A stretch of DNA of 64,000 bases from Polaribacter sp. Hel_I_88 (GTDB lineage: Bacteria; Bacteroidota; Bacteroidia; Flavobacteriales; Flavobacteriaceae), in assembly GCF_000687935.1 (NCBI RefSeq), contig NZ_JHZZ01000001.1:1116001-1180000 (forward strand). The letters run 5' to 3'. Below the pieces are notes generated by a model. The model was not told where the DNA came from. It ran no database searches and saw only the letters and a list, made by a program, of their open reading frames with translations. This document shows positions 8,011-16,152 of the stretch, one piece after another (positions within the stretch are counted from its first letter, which is position 1; the number at the start of each line of letters is the position of its first letter). The position numbers were made by a program, and so were the translations under genes.

Positions 8011-8094
8011 TTTCTAAGATTTTCTTTTCTTTTTTTTTTGATCATGCATTTGTTTAGGAATCACTTACTCAAACTTATTCTAGTCTTATAAAAT

Positions 8095-8463
8095 CTAATC
8101 TTTAATCTGGTTTTTATGTTTTCTAAATCTGTGGTGACAGTTTATTGTGATATGATATTTTCTTTTGGATTTGAATAGAAAATGATCTACTTTAAGTATT
8201 TTAAATAACATATCTCTTCCAACTTTAAGAAGTTTTAACTCATTTTCTAATAAACAATACAGTTTTCTAAAATCAATTTTTGAATTGTATATAAAATTTA
8301 CCATATTTTTTAACCAAGTTCAAATCGTTGATTTTGCTTGAATTCCGCATTTATTTGTAACCTGTTGTGGAGTTAACAAACCCTGTTCAGTCTCTTGAAC
8401 AATCAGTAATTTTAAACTTAAACTGCAATCTTTCTGAGTACGGTTTTTTCAATTTGAATCCAT
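8095..8463 (-). pseudogene. IS3-family transposase remnant (OrfA-OrfB in-frame deletion fusion)
   Basis: Read from the ATG at 8463, the frame gives an OrfA-like helix-turn-helix start (KNRTQKDCSLSLKLLIVQE ... GIQAKSTI), interrupted by two in-frame stops, then jumps without a frame change into OrfB sequence (KIDFRKLYCLLENELKLLKV, then RKYHITINCHHRFRKHKNQI) and stops at 8095. The first stop replaces what is normally a Trp-like codon near residue 5; the second follows STI. The DDE catalytic region that should follow RKHKN is absent. Clearly non-functional. Confidence 0.8.
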
Positions 8464-8514
8464 TTTTTTACAATGTTGACTGTAACACTATTTAGGACGA
8501 GACAATATAAAAAT

Positions 8515-8548
8515 AAAAAAGCCTTATCAAAATTGATAAGGCTTTTTT
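8515..8548 (-). terminator. Bidirectional terminator after tRNA-Asn
   Basis: Perfect 16-bp stem AAAAAAGCCTTATCAA / TTGATAAGGCTTTTTT with a 2-base centre, directly after the 3' end of the tRNA. Confidence 0.88.
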
Positions 8549-8549
8549 G

Positions 8550-8623
8550 CTCCCCCTCTTGGACTCGAACCAAGGACCCTCTGATTAACAGTCAGATGCT
8601 CTAACCAACTGAGCTAAGGAGGA
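8550..8623 (-). tRNA. tRNA-Asn (anticodon GTT)
   Basis: 74-nt cloverleaf: acceptor TCCTCCT pairs with AGGGGGA (one G-T pair), D arm AGCTCAGTTGGTTAGAGC, anticodon arm CTGACTGTTAATCAG with GTT at the centre of the loop, T arm with GGTTCGAGTCC. Discriminator G; no encoded CCA. Complete. Confidence 0.96.
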
Positions 8624-8768
8624 GTTTGCAACACAAAAATTGCTTTTTATGTTTAGCGAGTGCAAATATATATCTTTTTAAAATATACACAAAAGTTTTT
8701 TGAAAAAATTTAATAAAATTTTAAATGTTTATGTTAAAAATAAGCAATGCCATTGTTGCTAAAAATTG

Positions 8769-8776
8769 TATTTTTG
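8769..8776 (+). promoter_or_regulatory. -7 box of sucA
   Basis: TATTTTTG fits TAnnTTTG and lies 40 bases before the ATG at 8816. It falls inside the longer open frame that begins at 8747, which argues for the later start. Confidence 0.4.
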
Positions 8777-8815
8777 TCTGATTATAACAATTATCAACAA
8801 AGTATAAGTTTTTAT

Positions 8816-11554
8816 ATGGATAAGTTTTCTTTTTTAAATGCAGCACACACAGGCTTTATAGCTGATTTATATGACCAATATTTAATTCACCCAGATTCAG
8901 TAGAGCCAAGTTGGCGAAGTTTTTTCCAAGGATATGATTTGGCAAACGAAAATTATTCTTTAAAAGACGAGGAAGTTTCTGTAGAAATTCCACAAGAAGT
9001 TAAAAAAGAGTTTTTAGTAGCAGATTTAATTAACGGCTATAGAACCCGAGGGCATTTATTCACAAAAACAAACCCTGTAAGAGATCGAAGACAATATCAC
9101 CCAACTTTAGATTTAGAAACTTTTGGTTTATCAGATGATGATTTAGGGAGTTATTTTTCGGCAGGAGAAATTCTAGGACTAGGAAAAGTTACGTTATCTC
9201 AAATTATTAAGCACTTAAAAAACGTTTATTGTGATTCTATTGGTGTTGAGTATATGTACATGCGCAATCCTATAAAATTAAAATGGTGGCAAAATCGTTT
9301 AAACGAGAATGAAAACCATCCAAAATACTCTACAGATGCTAAGAAGTATATTCTTAAAAAATTAAATCAGGCTGTAACTTTTGAGAGTTTTTTACAAACC
9401 AAATACGTTGGTCAAAAAAGATTTTCTTTAGAAGGTGGAGAAACCCTAATTCCTGGAATTAGTGTTATGTTAAGAGATGCTGCAGAATTGTATGGTGTAA
9501 AAGAATGTGTTTTAGGAATGGCTCACAGAGGGCGTCTAAACACATTAGTAAACATCTTTAAAAAACCCGTTAGAGATTTATTTAGCGAGTTTGAAGGTAA
9601 AGATTTTGAAGATGAAGATATAGATGGTGATGTAAAATATCATTTGGGTTTAACGTTAAGTAAAACCTACAGAGATGGCAACGAAATTAAAATGAATTTA
9701 GTGCCAAATCCATCGCATTTAGAAACGGTTGCAGCTGTTGCAGAAGGAATTACAAGAGCTAAAATCGACAGAAAATATGATGGTGATGAAAGTAAAATTT
9801 TACCAATAGTTATTCATGGAGATGCAGCAATTGCTGGGCAAGGAATTGCCTATGAAATTGTTCAAATGGCAAAATTGAATGGTTATAAAACTGGAGGAAC
9901 TATACATATTGTTGTAAATAATCAAATTGGTTTTACCACAAATTATTTAGATGCACGTTCAAGTACCTATTGTACAGACGTTGCAAAAGTAACCTTATCA
10001 CCTGTTTTACATGTAAATGCAGATGATACAGAGGCTGTATGTCATGCAATGCAAATGGCGTTAGAATTTAGAATGAAGTTTAAAACCGATATTTTTATTG
10101 ATTTATTAGGCTATAGAAAATATGGACATAATGAAGGTGATGAACCTCGTTTTACACAACCAAAATTATACAAAGCAATTTCTAAACATAAAAATCCAAA
10201 AGAAATTTATGCAGCAAAATTGTTAGAAGAGCAATCTATAAGTGCTTCTTTTGTTGATGAAATTACAGAAGAATTCAAAGGAATGTTGGAAACAGAATTC
10301 GACAATTCTAAAAAAGATAAAAACTCTAAAGTAGAAGAGTTTATGGAATCTACTTGGAAAGGTTTTGAACGCCAAGACCAAGTAGCTATGTTAAAATCTC
10401 TTGATACGACATATACTGTAGATGGTTTAAAAAACATCGCAAAAGTAGTTTCAACAGTTCCTGAAGGTGCCAATTTTGTAAGAAAAGCAGAACGTATTTT
10501 ACAAGGAAGAGCTAAAATGGCATTCGAAACAAATCAACTTGATTGGGGAATGGCAGAGAATTTAGCTTATGGTTCTTTAATGGAAGAAGGTTTTCATGTA
10601 CGTATTTCTGGGCAAGATGTAGAAAGAGGAACATTCTCTCACAGACATGCTATTTTGCGTGATGAAGTCACAGAAGAAAGAATCAATCTACTGAATTTAA
10701 ATCCAAAATCGGAAGGACAAATGACGATTTACAACTCGTTATTATCTGAATATGCAGTTTTAGGATTTGATTATGGATATGCAATGGCAAATCCAAATAC
10801 CTTAACAATTTGGGAAGCACAGTTTGGAGATTTTTCTAACGGAGCTCAAATTATGTTCGACCAATATATTTCTGCTGCAGAAGACAAATGGAAAGCACAA
10901 AACGGAATTGTAGTTCTTTTACCTCATGGTTATGAAGGCCAGGGTTCTGAGCATTCATCTGCAAGAATAGAACGTTATTTACAATTATGTGCAGAAGACA
11001 ATATGTCTGTTGCCAATTGTACAACTCCTGCAAATTTCTTTCACTTGTTGCGTCGTCAAATGAAACGCGATTATAGAAAACCATTAATTGTATTTACACC
11101 AAAGAGTTTATTACGTCATCCTAAAGTAATTAATTCTATAGAAGAATTGGCAAATGGCGAATTCCAAGAAGTAATTGATGATACTTTAAACCCAAAAAAC
11201 GTTAAGAAAATGGTTTTTTGTATGGGTAAATTCTATTATGATTTATTAGAAGAAAGAGAAAATTTAAACAGAGATGATATTGCTTTGATAAGAATTGAGC
11301 AATTATTCCCTTTACATAAAGAGAAAATTCAAGCAGTAATTGATAGATATCCAAATATCGAAGAATATATTTGGGCACAAGAAGAACCAAGAAATATGGG
11401 TGCTTGGAGTTATATGTTGCAACGTTTTGAATTGGTAAAATTAACGGTACGTTCAAGAAAATATTATGCAGTTCCTGCAGCAGGTTCTAGTACAAGGTTT
11501 AAAAAACGTCACAGAGCAGTTATTGACAGTGTTTTTAATGATGAAATAAATTAG
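8816..11554 (+). CDS. sucA: 2-oxoglutarate dehydrogenase E1 component
   Basis: 912-residue thiamine-diphosphate-dependent E1 of the 2-oxoglutarate dehydrogenase complex, which decarboxylates 2-oxoglutarate and passes the succinyl group to the lipoyl E2. The N-terminal segment DKFSFLNAAHTGFIADLYDQ and the serine/proline-rich SVEPSWRSFFQGYD are family hallmarks; LGMAHRGRLNTL, HGDAAIAGQG and RKYGHNEGDEP are cofactor and active-site motifs, and the C-terminal transketolase-like half has LPHGYEGQGSEHSSARIERY. I start at MDKFSF (8816), the family's normal N-terminus, not 69 bases earlier. The E2 gene lies 1.3 kb downstream with an M23 peptidase gene between. Confidence 0.97.
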   Translation: MDKFSFLNAAHTGFIADLYDQYLIHPDSVEPSWRSFFQGYDLANENYSLKDEEVSVEIPQEVKKEFLVADLINGYRTRGHLFTKTNPVRDRRQYHPTLDLETFGLSDDDLGSYFSAGEILGLGKVTLSQIIKHLKNVYCDSIGVEYMYMRNPIKLKWWQNRLNENENHPKYSTDAKKYILKKLNQAVTFESFLQTKYVGQKRFSLEGGETLIPGISVMLRDAAELYGVKECVLGMAHRGRLNTLVNIFKKPVRDLFSEFEGKDFEDEDIDGDVKYHLGLTLSKTYRDGNEIKMNLVPNPSHLETVAAVAEGITRAKIDRKYDGDESKILPIVIHGDAAIAGQGIAYEIVQMAKLNGYKTGGTIHIVVNNQIGFTTNYLDARSSTYCTDVAKVTLSPVLHVNADDTEAVCHAMQMALEFRMKFKTDIFIDLLGYRKYGHNEGDEPRFTQPKLYKAISKHKNPKEIYAAKLLEEQSISASFVDEITEEFKGMLETEFDNSKKDKNSKVEEFMESTWKGFERQDQVAMLKSLDTTYTVDGLKNIAKVVSTVPEGANFVRKAERILQGRAKMAFETNQLDWGMAENLAYGSLMEEGFHVRISGQDVERGTFSHRHAILRDEVTEERINLLNLNPKSEGQMTIYNSLLSEYAVLGFDYGYAMANPNTLTIWEAQFGDFSNGAQIMFDQYISAAEDKWKAQNGIVVLLPHGYEGQGSEHSSARIERYLQLCAEDNMSVANCTTPANFFHLLRRQMKRDYRKPLIVFTPKSLLRHPKVINSIEELANGEFQEVIDDTLNPKNVKKMVFCMGKFYYDLLEERENLNRDDIALIRIEQLFPLHKEKIQAVIDRYPNIEEYIWAQEEPRNMGAWSYMLQRFELVKLTVRSRKYYAVPAAGSSTRFKKRHRAVIDSVFNDEIN

Positions 11555-11555
11555 C

Positions 11556-12521
11556 GTGAAAAAAAAGTTCTTTATTTTATTGCTATTAACTTCTATGTTT
11601 TCGTTTTCTCAAAAAGAAAAAGCGAATTATAAAAAGGTTTCAAATATATTTGCAAACAATTATAATAAAGGTGATTATGATGCAATTTTTGATATGTTTG
11701 ATGCAAATATGCAAATGGCATTGCCAAAAGAAAGAACAATTACATTTTTTCAAAAAAATGTTGCACCTAATGGAAAAATAGAAAAACTAGCGTTTTCTGA
11801 TTTAAAATTAGAAGCGCATATTTATAAAGCAACTTTTGAAAAAGGTGTTTTTGAATTATTAATTTCTTTAGGAACTGATCATAAGATAAACGGTTTTTAT
11901 TTAAAACCATTTATTCCAAAAGATTTGCCAGTTTTAGAGAAAAATAGTACAAAAATGATTTTGCCATTTCATGAAGAATGGACTGTAAGTTGGGGAGGTG
12001 TTTCTGTAGAAGATAATTATCATGTAAATTATCATAATCAGAAATATGCGTACGATTTGTTAATGACAAAAGAAGGCAAAACGTATAATGGTGATGCAAA
12101 AAAGAATGAAAATTATTACGTTTTTGGCAAAGAAATAATTGCGCCTTGTGATGCAACTGTTGTTAACGTAATAAAAGGAGTAAAAGATAATGTGCCAGGT
12201 GAATTTAATCCTGAACAAGTAACAGGAAACACAGTTGTTTTAAAAACAGCAAATAACGAGTTTATTTTGTTTGCTCATTTTAAAGAAAATTCGATTGTAG
12301 TTGAAGAAAATCAACAAATAAAACAAGGAGATTTGTTAGGTTTGTGTGGCAATTCTGGGAATTCGTCTGAACCACATTTGCATTTGAGTCTTCAAAATGT
12401 TGCTGATATGAATATAGCAACTGGAGCAAAGTTGTTTTTTGAGAATATAAAAGTAAACGGAAGTGTAAAAGAAAATTACATTCCTGTTAAAAATGATAAA
12501 GTTCAAAATACAAATCTATAG
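11556..12521 (+). CDS. Exported M23 peptidase with N-terminal DUF3887-like domain
   Basis: 321-residue secreted protein starting with GTG one base after the sucA stop. Signal peptide MKKKFFILLLLTSMFSFSQ; residues about 22-120 resemble the DUF3887/NTF2-like fold (NIFANNYNKGDYDAIFDMFD); the C-terminal half is a LytM/M23 zinc peptidase with ligands in YHNQKYAYDLL and the final SEPHLHLSLQ. M23 enzymes cut peptidoglycan cross-bridges. The tight coupling to sucA suggests shared transcription but no evident shared function. Confidence 0.88.
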   Translation: MKKKFFILLLLTSMFSFSQKEKANYKKVSNIFANNYNKGDYDAIFDMFDANMQMALPKERTITFFQKNVAPNGKIEKLAFSDLKLEAHIYKATFEKGVFELLISLGTDHKINGFYLKPFIPKDLPVLEKNSTKMILPFHEEWTVSWGGVSVEDNYHVNYHNQKYAYDLLMTKEGKTYNGDAKKNENYYVFGKEIIAPCDATVVNVIKGVKDNVPGEFNPEQVTGNTVVLKTANNEFILFAHFKENSIVVEENQQIKQGDLLGLCGNSGNSSEPHLHLSLQNVADMNIATGAKLFFENIKVNGSVKENYIPVKNDKVQNTNL

Positions 12522-12546
12522 TTTGTATTTTTAAAAGTAAGAGTGA

Positions 12547-12698
12547 GCGCGTTAAGGATTGAAACGACATCCTTTTTATTTTTATAGCTTAATAAGCAAT
12601 AAGTTTGTTAAGTATGAGATTGCCACAGTTTACAAAAAAGTAAACTTCGCAAAGACAAAAAAATAAAAAGATACAGTGGAAAGCCTGTTAAAACGCCC
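12547..12698 (+). ncRNA. Structured repeat element, possible Flavo-1-like RNA (copy A)
   Basis: Starts GCGTTAAGGATTGAAACGAC and ends AAAGCCTGTTAAAACGCCC, so the outer GCGTT/AACGC ends pair. The same framework recurs at 45306-45389. Between the conserved ends, CCTTTTTATTTTT pairs with AAAAATAAAAAG, closing over an inserted palindrome (GTTTAC / GTAAAC, 12627-12644). I suspect the flavobacterial Flavo-1 RNA family, but that name is recalled and unverified. Lies between the M23 gene and sucB. Confidence 0.45.
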
Positions 12699-12714
12699 AA
12701 AAAAAGATAAAATA

Positions 12715-12741
12715 CCTACAAGGTTTTGGAAACCTTGCAGG
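12715..12741. repeat. CCTACAAGGTTT palindrome (copy 1)
   Basis: CCTACAAGGTTT-TGG-AAACCTTGCAGG, an imperfect hairpin. An almost identical unit lies at 38482-38508 and a weaker one at 52128-52156. Sits about 60 bases upstream of sucB. Confidence 0.7.
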
Positions 12742-12803
12742 ATAAAACAGAAAATTAAACAATAGATGCTAAAATAAGTTTAGCATTAGCAAAACAAGAA
12801 ACC

Positions 12804-14036
12804 ATGAGTGTTTTAGAAATGAAAGTTCCTTCTCCAGGAGAATCGATTACAGAAGTAGAAATTGCAACTTGGCTAGTTGAAGATGGAGATTATGTAGAGA
12901 AAGATCAACCGATTGCAGAAGTAGATTCTGACAAAGCAACGTTAGAATTGCCTGCAGAAGAAAGTGGAATTATTACACTAAAAGCAGAAGAAGGTGATGC
13001 TGTTGCTGTTGGAGCTGTGGTTTGTTTAATAGACACAAGTGTTGCAAAACCAAGTGGAGATTCAAAATCTGATGCAAAAGAGGAAGAAAAACCAACCAAA
13101 GAAGCACCAACTAAAGAAGAAAAAGTTTCGCCTGCTGTAGAGAAAAAAGAATCGTATGCATCTGGAACTGCTTCACCTGCTGCAAAAAAGGTTTTAGCAG
13201 AAAAAGGAATTGATTCAAAATCTGTAAAAGGAACAGGAAAAGATGGTAGAATTACCAAAGATGATGCTGTAAACGCAGTACCATCTATGGGAACGCAACC
13301 TGCAAATGGTTCTAGAAATACAGAGCGCAAAAAAATGTCTATGTTACGTAGAAAAGTAGCAGAACGTTTAGTAGCTGTTAAAAATGAAACTGCCATGTTA
13401 ACTACTTTTAACGAAGTAAACATGCAGCCAATTTTCGATTTACGTGCAGAATATAAAGAGGCTTTTAAATCGAAACACGGAGTTGGTTTAGGATTTATGT
13501 CTTTCTTTACATTGGCAGTTGTAAGAGCTTTAAAAATGTATCCTGATGTAAATTCTATGATTGATGGAGATTATCAAATAAAGCAAGATTTTCAAGATAT
13601 TTCTATTGCAGTTTCTGGGCCAAAAGGTTTAATGGTTCCTGTAATTAGAAACGCAGAAAACTTATCTTTTAGAGGAGTTGAAAGCGAAGTAAAACGTTTG
13701 GCTTTAAGAGCTAGAGATGGGCAAATTACTGTTGACGAAATGACTGGTGGAACATTCACTATTACAAATGGTGGTGTGTTTGGTTCTATGTTGTCTACGC
13801 CAATTATCAATCCTCCACAAAGTGGAATTTTAGGAATGCACAACATTGTAAACAGACCCATGGCTGTAAATGGTGGTATTGTAATTCAACCAATTATGTA
13901 TGTAGCACTTTCTTACGATCACAGAATTGTAGATGGTAGAGAATCTGTTGGGTTTTTAGTAGCTGTTAAAGAAGCTTTAGAAAATCCTGTAGAATTGTTA
14001 ATGGATAATAATGCTGAAAGAGCTTTAGAAATGTAA
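12804..14036 (+). CDS. sucB: 2-oxoglutarate dehydrogenase E2, dihydrolipoamide succinyltransferase
   Basis: 410-residue E2 core. An N-terminal lipoyl domain (about 1-76) carries the lipoyl Lys in [13 protein letters not shown]; a Pro/Ala/Lys/Glu-rich linker follows (about 80-120); the peripheral subunit-binding domain is at about 122-160 ([15 protein letters not shown] ... [10 protein letters not shown]); the C-terminal acyltransferase domain ends with [15 protein letters not shown], containing the catalytic His and Asp. Single lipoyl domain as usual for the succinyl enzyme. Works with sucA upstream; the E3 subunit is not in the window. Confidence 0.96.
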   Translation: MSVLEMKVPSPGESITEVEIATWLVEDGDYVEKDQPIAEVDSDKATLELPAEESGIITLKAEEGDAVAVGAVVCLIDTSVAKPSGDSKSDAKEEEKPTKEAPTKEEKVSPAVEKKESYASGTASPAAKKVLAEKGIDSKSVKGTGKDGRITKDDAVNAVPSMGTQPANGSRNTERKKMSMLRRKVAERLVAVKNETAMLTTFNEVNMQPIFDLRAEYKEAFKSKHGVGLGFMSFFTLAVVRALKMYPDVNSMIDGDYQIKQDFQDISIAVSGPKGLMVPVIRNAENLSFRGVESEVKRLALRARDGQITVDEMTGGTFTITNGGVFGSMLSTPIINPPQSGILGMHNIVNRPMAVNGGIVIQPIMYVALSYDHRIVDGRESVGFLVAVKEALENPVELLMDNNAERALEM

Positions 14037-14065
14037 ATAATACTTCACATATACGAAATAGAAAA

Positions 14066-14093
14066 AATCCCAAGCAGAAGCTTGGGGTTTTTA
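14066..14093 (+). terminator. Terminator after sucB
   Basis: AATCCCAAGC / GCTTGGGGTT stem with an AGAA loop and T run. Confidence 0.85.
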
Positions 14094-14136
14094 GGTTAAA
14101 TAAAAATATTTTTTTACAATTTAAAATTACAATTAA

Positions 14137-14721
14137 GTGAAAACAATTAATATAAGTCTGCTATTTTTTTCTTTATGCTTTTTAAATATAAACGCTCAAG
14201 AGAAATTAAATGAGAATAAAAATCCTTTAAAGATTAAATTTTTAGCTGGTGGAGCTTTAGAGTTTGGAGGAGATAGTGTAGCTGAAATTTATTTTGAAGA
14301 TGATACAGATCAATCTGTAAATGCAGGGCAAGGTGCTAGTATTTTTGCTGGAGGAGAAATATTTTTTACAGAATCTGAAAAATTTTCTTTGAGAGCTACT
14401 ATCGGCTTTAAATATGTAACAACAAAAGCCACCAATTATAATATTACGTTAACAAGATTTCCTATTGATATATCTGCAAATTATAGATTTGCAAAAGATT
14501 TTAGATTTGCATTGGGTACAGTAACGCATCAAAATATAAAGTTTAATTCAGATGGCTTAATAGGAAACGAAAAATTTTCAGGCAATTTAGGTGGTAAAGT
14601 TGAAATTGCTTACAAATGGATTGGATTGAGCTTTACAACTATGAATTATACAGATTCACAAAATCAAGTGTATAATGCAAATGCCTTTGGAGTTACTTTA
14701 AGTAGCAGTGATTTGTTTTAA
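14137..14721 (+). CDS. Exported outer-membrane beta-barrel-like protein
   Basis: 194 residues, GTG start. Signal peptide MKTINISLLFFSLCFLNINA cut before QEK. The mature part alternates aromatic and polar residues in short strands separated by Gly/Asn turns (FAGGEIFFTESEKFSLRATI, FPIDISANYRFAKDFRFALG), the pattern of small outer-membrane barrels. Gene stands alone between two terminators. Function unknown. Confidence 0.72.
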   Translation: MKTINISLLFFSLCFLNINAQEKLNENKNPLKIKFLAGGALEFGGDSVAEIYFEDDTDQSVNAGQGASIFAGGEIFFTESEKFSLRATIGFKYVTTKATNYNITLTRFPIDISANYRFAKDFRFALGTVTHQNIKFNSDGLIGNEKFSGNLGGKVEIAYKWIGLSFTTMNYTDSQNQVYNANAFGVTLSSSDLF

Positions 14722-14743
14722 AACGTTACAATTTAAAAAATGC

Positions 14744-14778
14744 AAAAACCTTTTTGAGAAATCAAGAAGGTTTTTTTA
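14744..14778 (+). terminator. Terminator after the barrel-protein gene
   Basis: AAAACCTTTTTGA / TCAAGAAGGTTTTT imperfect stem followed by a T run. Confidence 0.8.
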
Positions 14779-14783
14779 TTTGA

Positions 14784-14868
14784 AGCTATTTCCAGCTTTC
14801 AGCACTCGCTTTTTTTGCTTGAAAAAAGCAAAAAAGAGCTCAAACAGATGCTTCAATCTGGGCTAGAC
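14784..14868. repeat. Flavobacterial intergenic repeat with internal hairpin
   Basis: Begins GCTATTTCCAGCTTTCAGCA and ends CAATCTGGGCTAGAC; the centre folds as CTCGCTTTTTTTGCTT / AAAGCAAAAAAGAG. Resembles a spacer repeat I associate with other Flavobacteriaceae; only one copy is seen in this window, so the assignment is from recall. Confidence 0.5.
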
Positions 14869-14929
14869 TTGTTTGCTGGCTTTAGGCTTCTTTAAATTTT
14901 GTAAATTGCTATTACAAAATCTATATAAG

Positions 14930-15298
14930 ATGAAAGTTACTGCCAAAAAAAACGAACAAGTTGCAAATATGATTTTTGCATCTATTTATCCACATTACTT
15001 AAATAGAATAGAAAAAAATGGTAGAACTAAAGAGGAGTTTCATCAAGTGATTGAATGGCTTACTGGTTTTAATGAAAACAAACTACAATCACTTATCGAA
15101 GAAAAAGTAACGTTTAGAACATTCTTTGAGAGAGCAAAATACCATCCGAATGCACATTTGATTAAAGGAGTCGTTTGCGGTTATCGAATTGAAGAAATAG
15201 AAGACGAATTTGAAACCTATAAACGATGCAGACAATTAGAAAAACTTATTGATGAATTGGCAAAAGGTAGAAAAATGGAAAAGATTTTACGTTCTTAA
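14930..15298 (+). CDS. DUF2200 family protein
   Basis: 122-residue soluble protein. The pattern VANMIFASIYPHYLNRIEKNGRT, VIEWLTGFNENKLQSLIEEK, HPNAHLIKGVVCGYRIEEIED and a C-terminal ELAKGRKMEKILRS is that of the DUF2200 family, which is small, widespread and of unknown role. I start at the ATG at 14930; an upstream in-frame TTG runs through the intergenic repeat. No co-transcribed neighbour. Confidence 0.85.
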   Translation: MKVTAKKNEQVANMIFASIYPHYLNRIEKNGRTKEEFHQVIEWLTGFNENKLQSLIEEKVTFRTFFERAKYHPNAHLIKGVVCGYRIEEIEDEFETYKRCRQLEKLIDELAKGRKMEKILRS

Positions 15299-15311
15299 GA
15301 TTTTCACTTGT

Positions 15312-15363
15312 AAATAAAACTTAAACCTTTAATTGGAAGTTTTGCTTTTAAAAAGTTTTATTT
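15312..15363. repeat. AT-rich inverted repeat after the DUF2200 gene
   Basis: TAAATAAAACTT and AAGTTTTATTTA are perfect 12-base reverse complements about 28 bases apart. It may act as a weak terminator. The remaining spacer to 15518 shows nothing else. Confidence 0.35.
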
Positions 15364-15518
15364 AAAGGATAATAGCAATATAAAATTTATTATTTAATAA
15401 GTTGGCTATAAAACAAGAATGAAAATATAAAAACTAAATAATAAATTTAAATTTTATATATTTAAAAATCTCAAAAACAGAAATATTTCACCTTAAAATC
15501 ACTGATTTAAAAGATATT

Positions 15519-15857
15519 ATGGAAAATACATTTAGCGGTTTAATTAGTTTCATGATTGTATTACTAATCCTATTTTTTCTTTGGTTTGTCCCAATTTGGT
15601 ATGGTTTAAAATGGGCAAAAATTAAAAAAGTCTCTAAACTTTGGATGCTTTTTGGAATTCATCCAGTGACTGGTTGGATTGCATATTTAATCTTGAGATA
15701 TGGAATTGAACCAAGAAAACATTGTGATAAATGTAAAGAATCTATAAAGATTGAAGCCGAAATCTGTCGTTATTGTGGTAATCAAATGAGCAAAGAAGAA
15801 ATAAATTTTGCAATAAAAGAATTTGAAGAAAGAAAAAATAACAGAATCATGGAATAA
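15519..15857 (+). CDS. Two-helix membrane protein with C-terminal zinc ribbon
   Basis: 112 residues. Two hydrophobic helices (about 7-29 and 42-60) are followed by a zinc ribbon with two CxxC knuckles, CDKCKESIKIEAEICRYC (about residues 69-86), then a charged helical tail. The layout (TM plus small zinc ribbon) occurs in many uncharacterised bacterial proteins. No neighbour links it to a process. Confidence 0.72.
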   Translation: MENTFSGLISFMIVLLILFFLWFVPIWYGLKWAKIKKVSKLWMLFGIHPVTGWIAYLILRYGIEPRKHCDKCKESIKIEAEICRYCGNQMSKEEINFAIKEFEERKNNRIME

Positions 15858-16152
15858 CTAATGACAGTAATTTACTAAATCAATTCATTCCTCAATTAAT
15901 AAAACTTGGCTGAATTTATAACTAATATTAGACTGTAAATTTGGTATAAAAAAAATGAAAATTAAATAATAATTTTCAAACCGAAAAAAATACCATAATC
16001 AATATCCCTAAATAGAATTAAGCTCATTTTTTAAATTATACAAACTCCACTTTATTAAACCTTACTTTATGATCTATTCAAGAAAATAACGTTTTACCAT
16101 AACTACTTTGTTAAAATAATTTTTAATTATTTACCTTGCATCAAAAAGAAAA
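15858..16152. other. 295-base spacer with no recognisable feature
   Basis: AT-rich sequence between the zinc-ribbon gene and the helicase gene. A degenerate TTACCTTG just before 16153 could be a -7 element; I see no hairpin, repeat or coding signal. Confidence 0.5.

Larger units (their letters stand above)
7937..8504 (-). mobile_element. Decayed, internally deleted IS3-type insertion sequence
   Basis: Bounded by imperfect terminal inverted repeats: TGTGACGTCCTAAA at 7937 and, on the other strand from 8504, TGTCTCGTCCTAAA; both continue to a shared GTTACA. Inside is a pseudogene joining the start of OrfA to the start of OrfB. At about 570 bp it is less than half the length of a complete IS3-group element, and the catalytic core is gone. 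I saw no clear target-site duplication. Confidence 0.75.

Noticed and set aside
7937..8623. tRNA-Asn as an integration site of a genomic island
   Set aside because: The adjacent element is a decayed IS; no integrase and no duplicated tRNA end were seen.
8747..8815. Longer sucA start at 8747
   Set aside because: The added residues cover a probable -7 box and do not fit the family N-terminus.
12905..13423. 172-codon open frame on the strand opposite sucB
   Set aside because: Lies wholly within a well-supported gene, low-complexity Ser/Phe/Ala-rich translation typical of antisense shadow, no start context.
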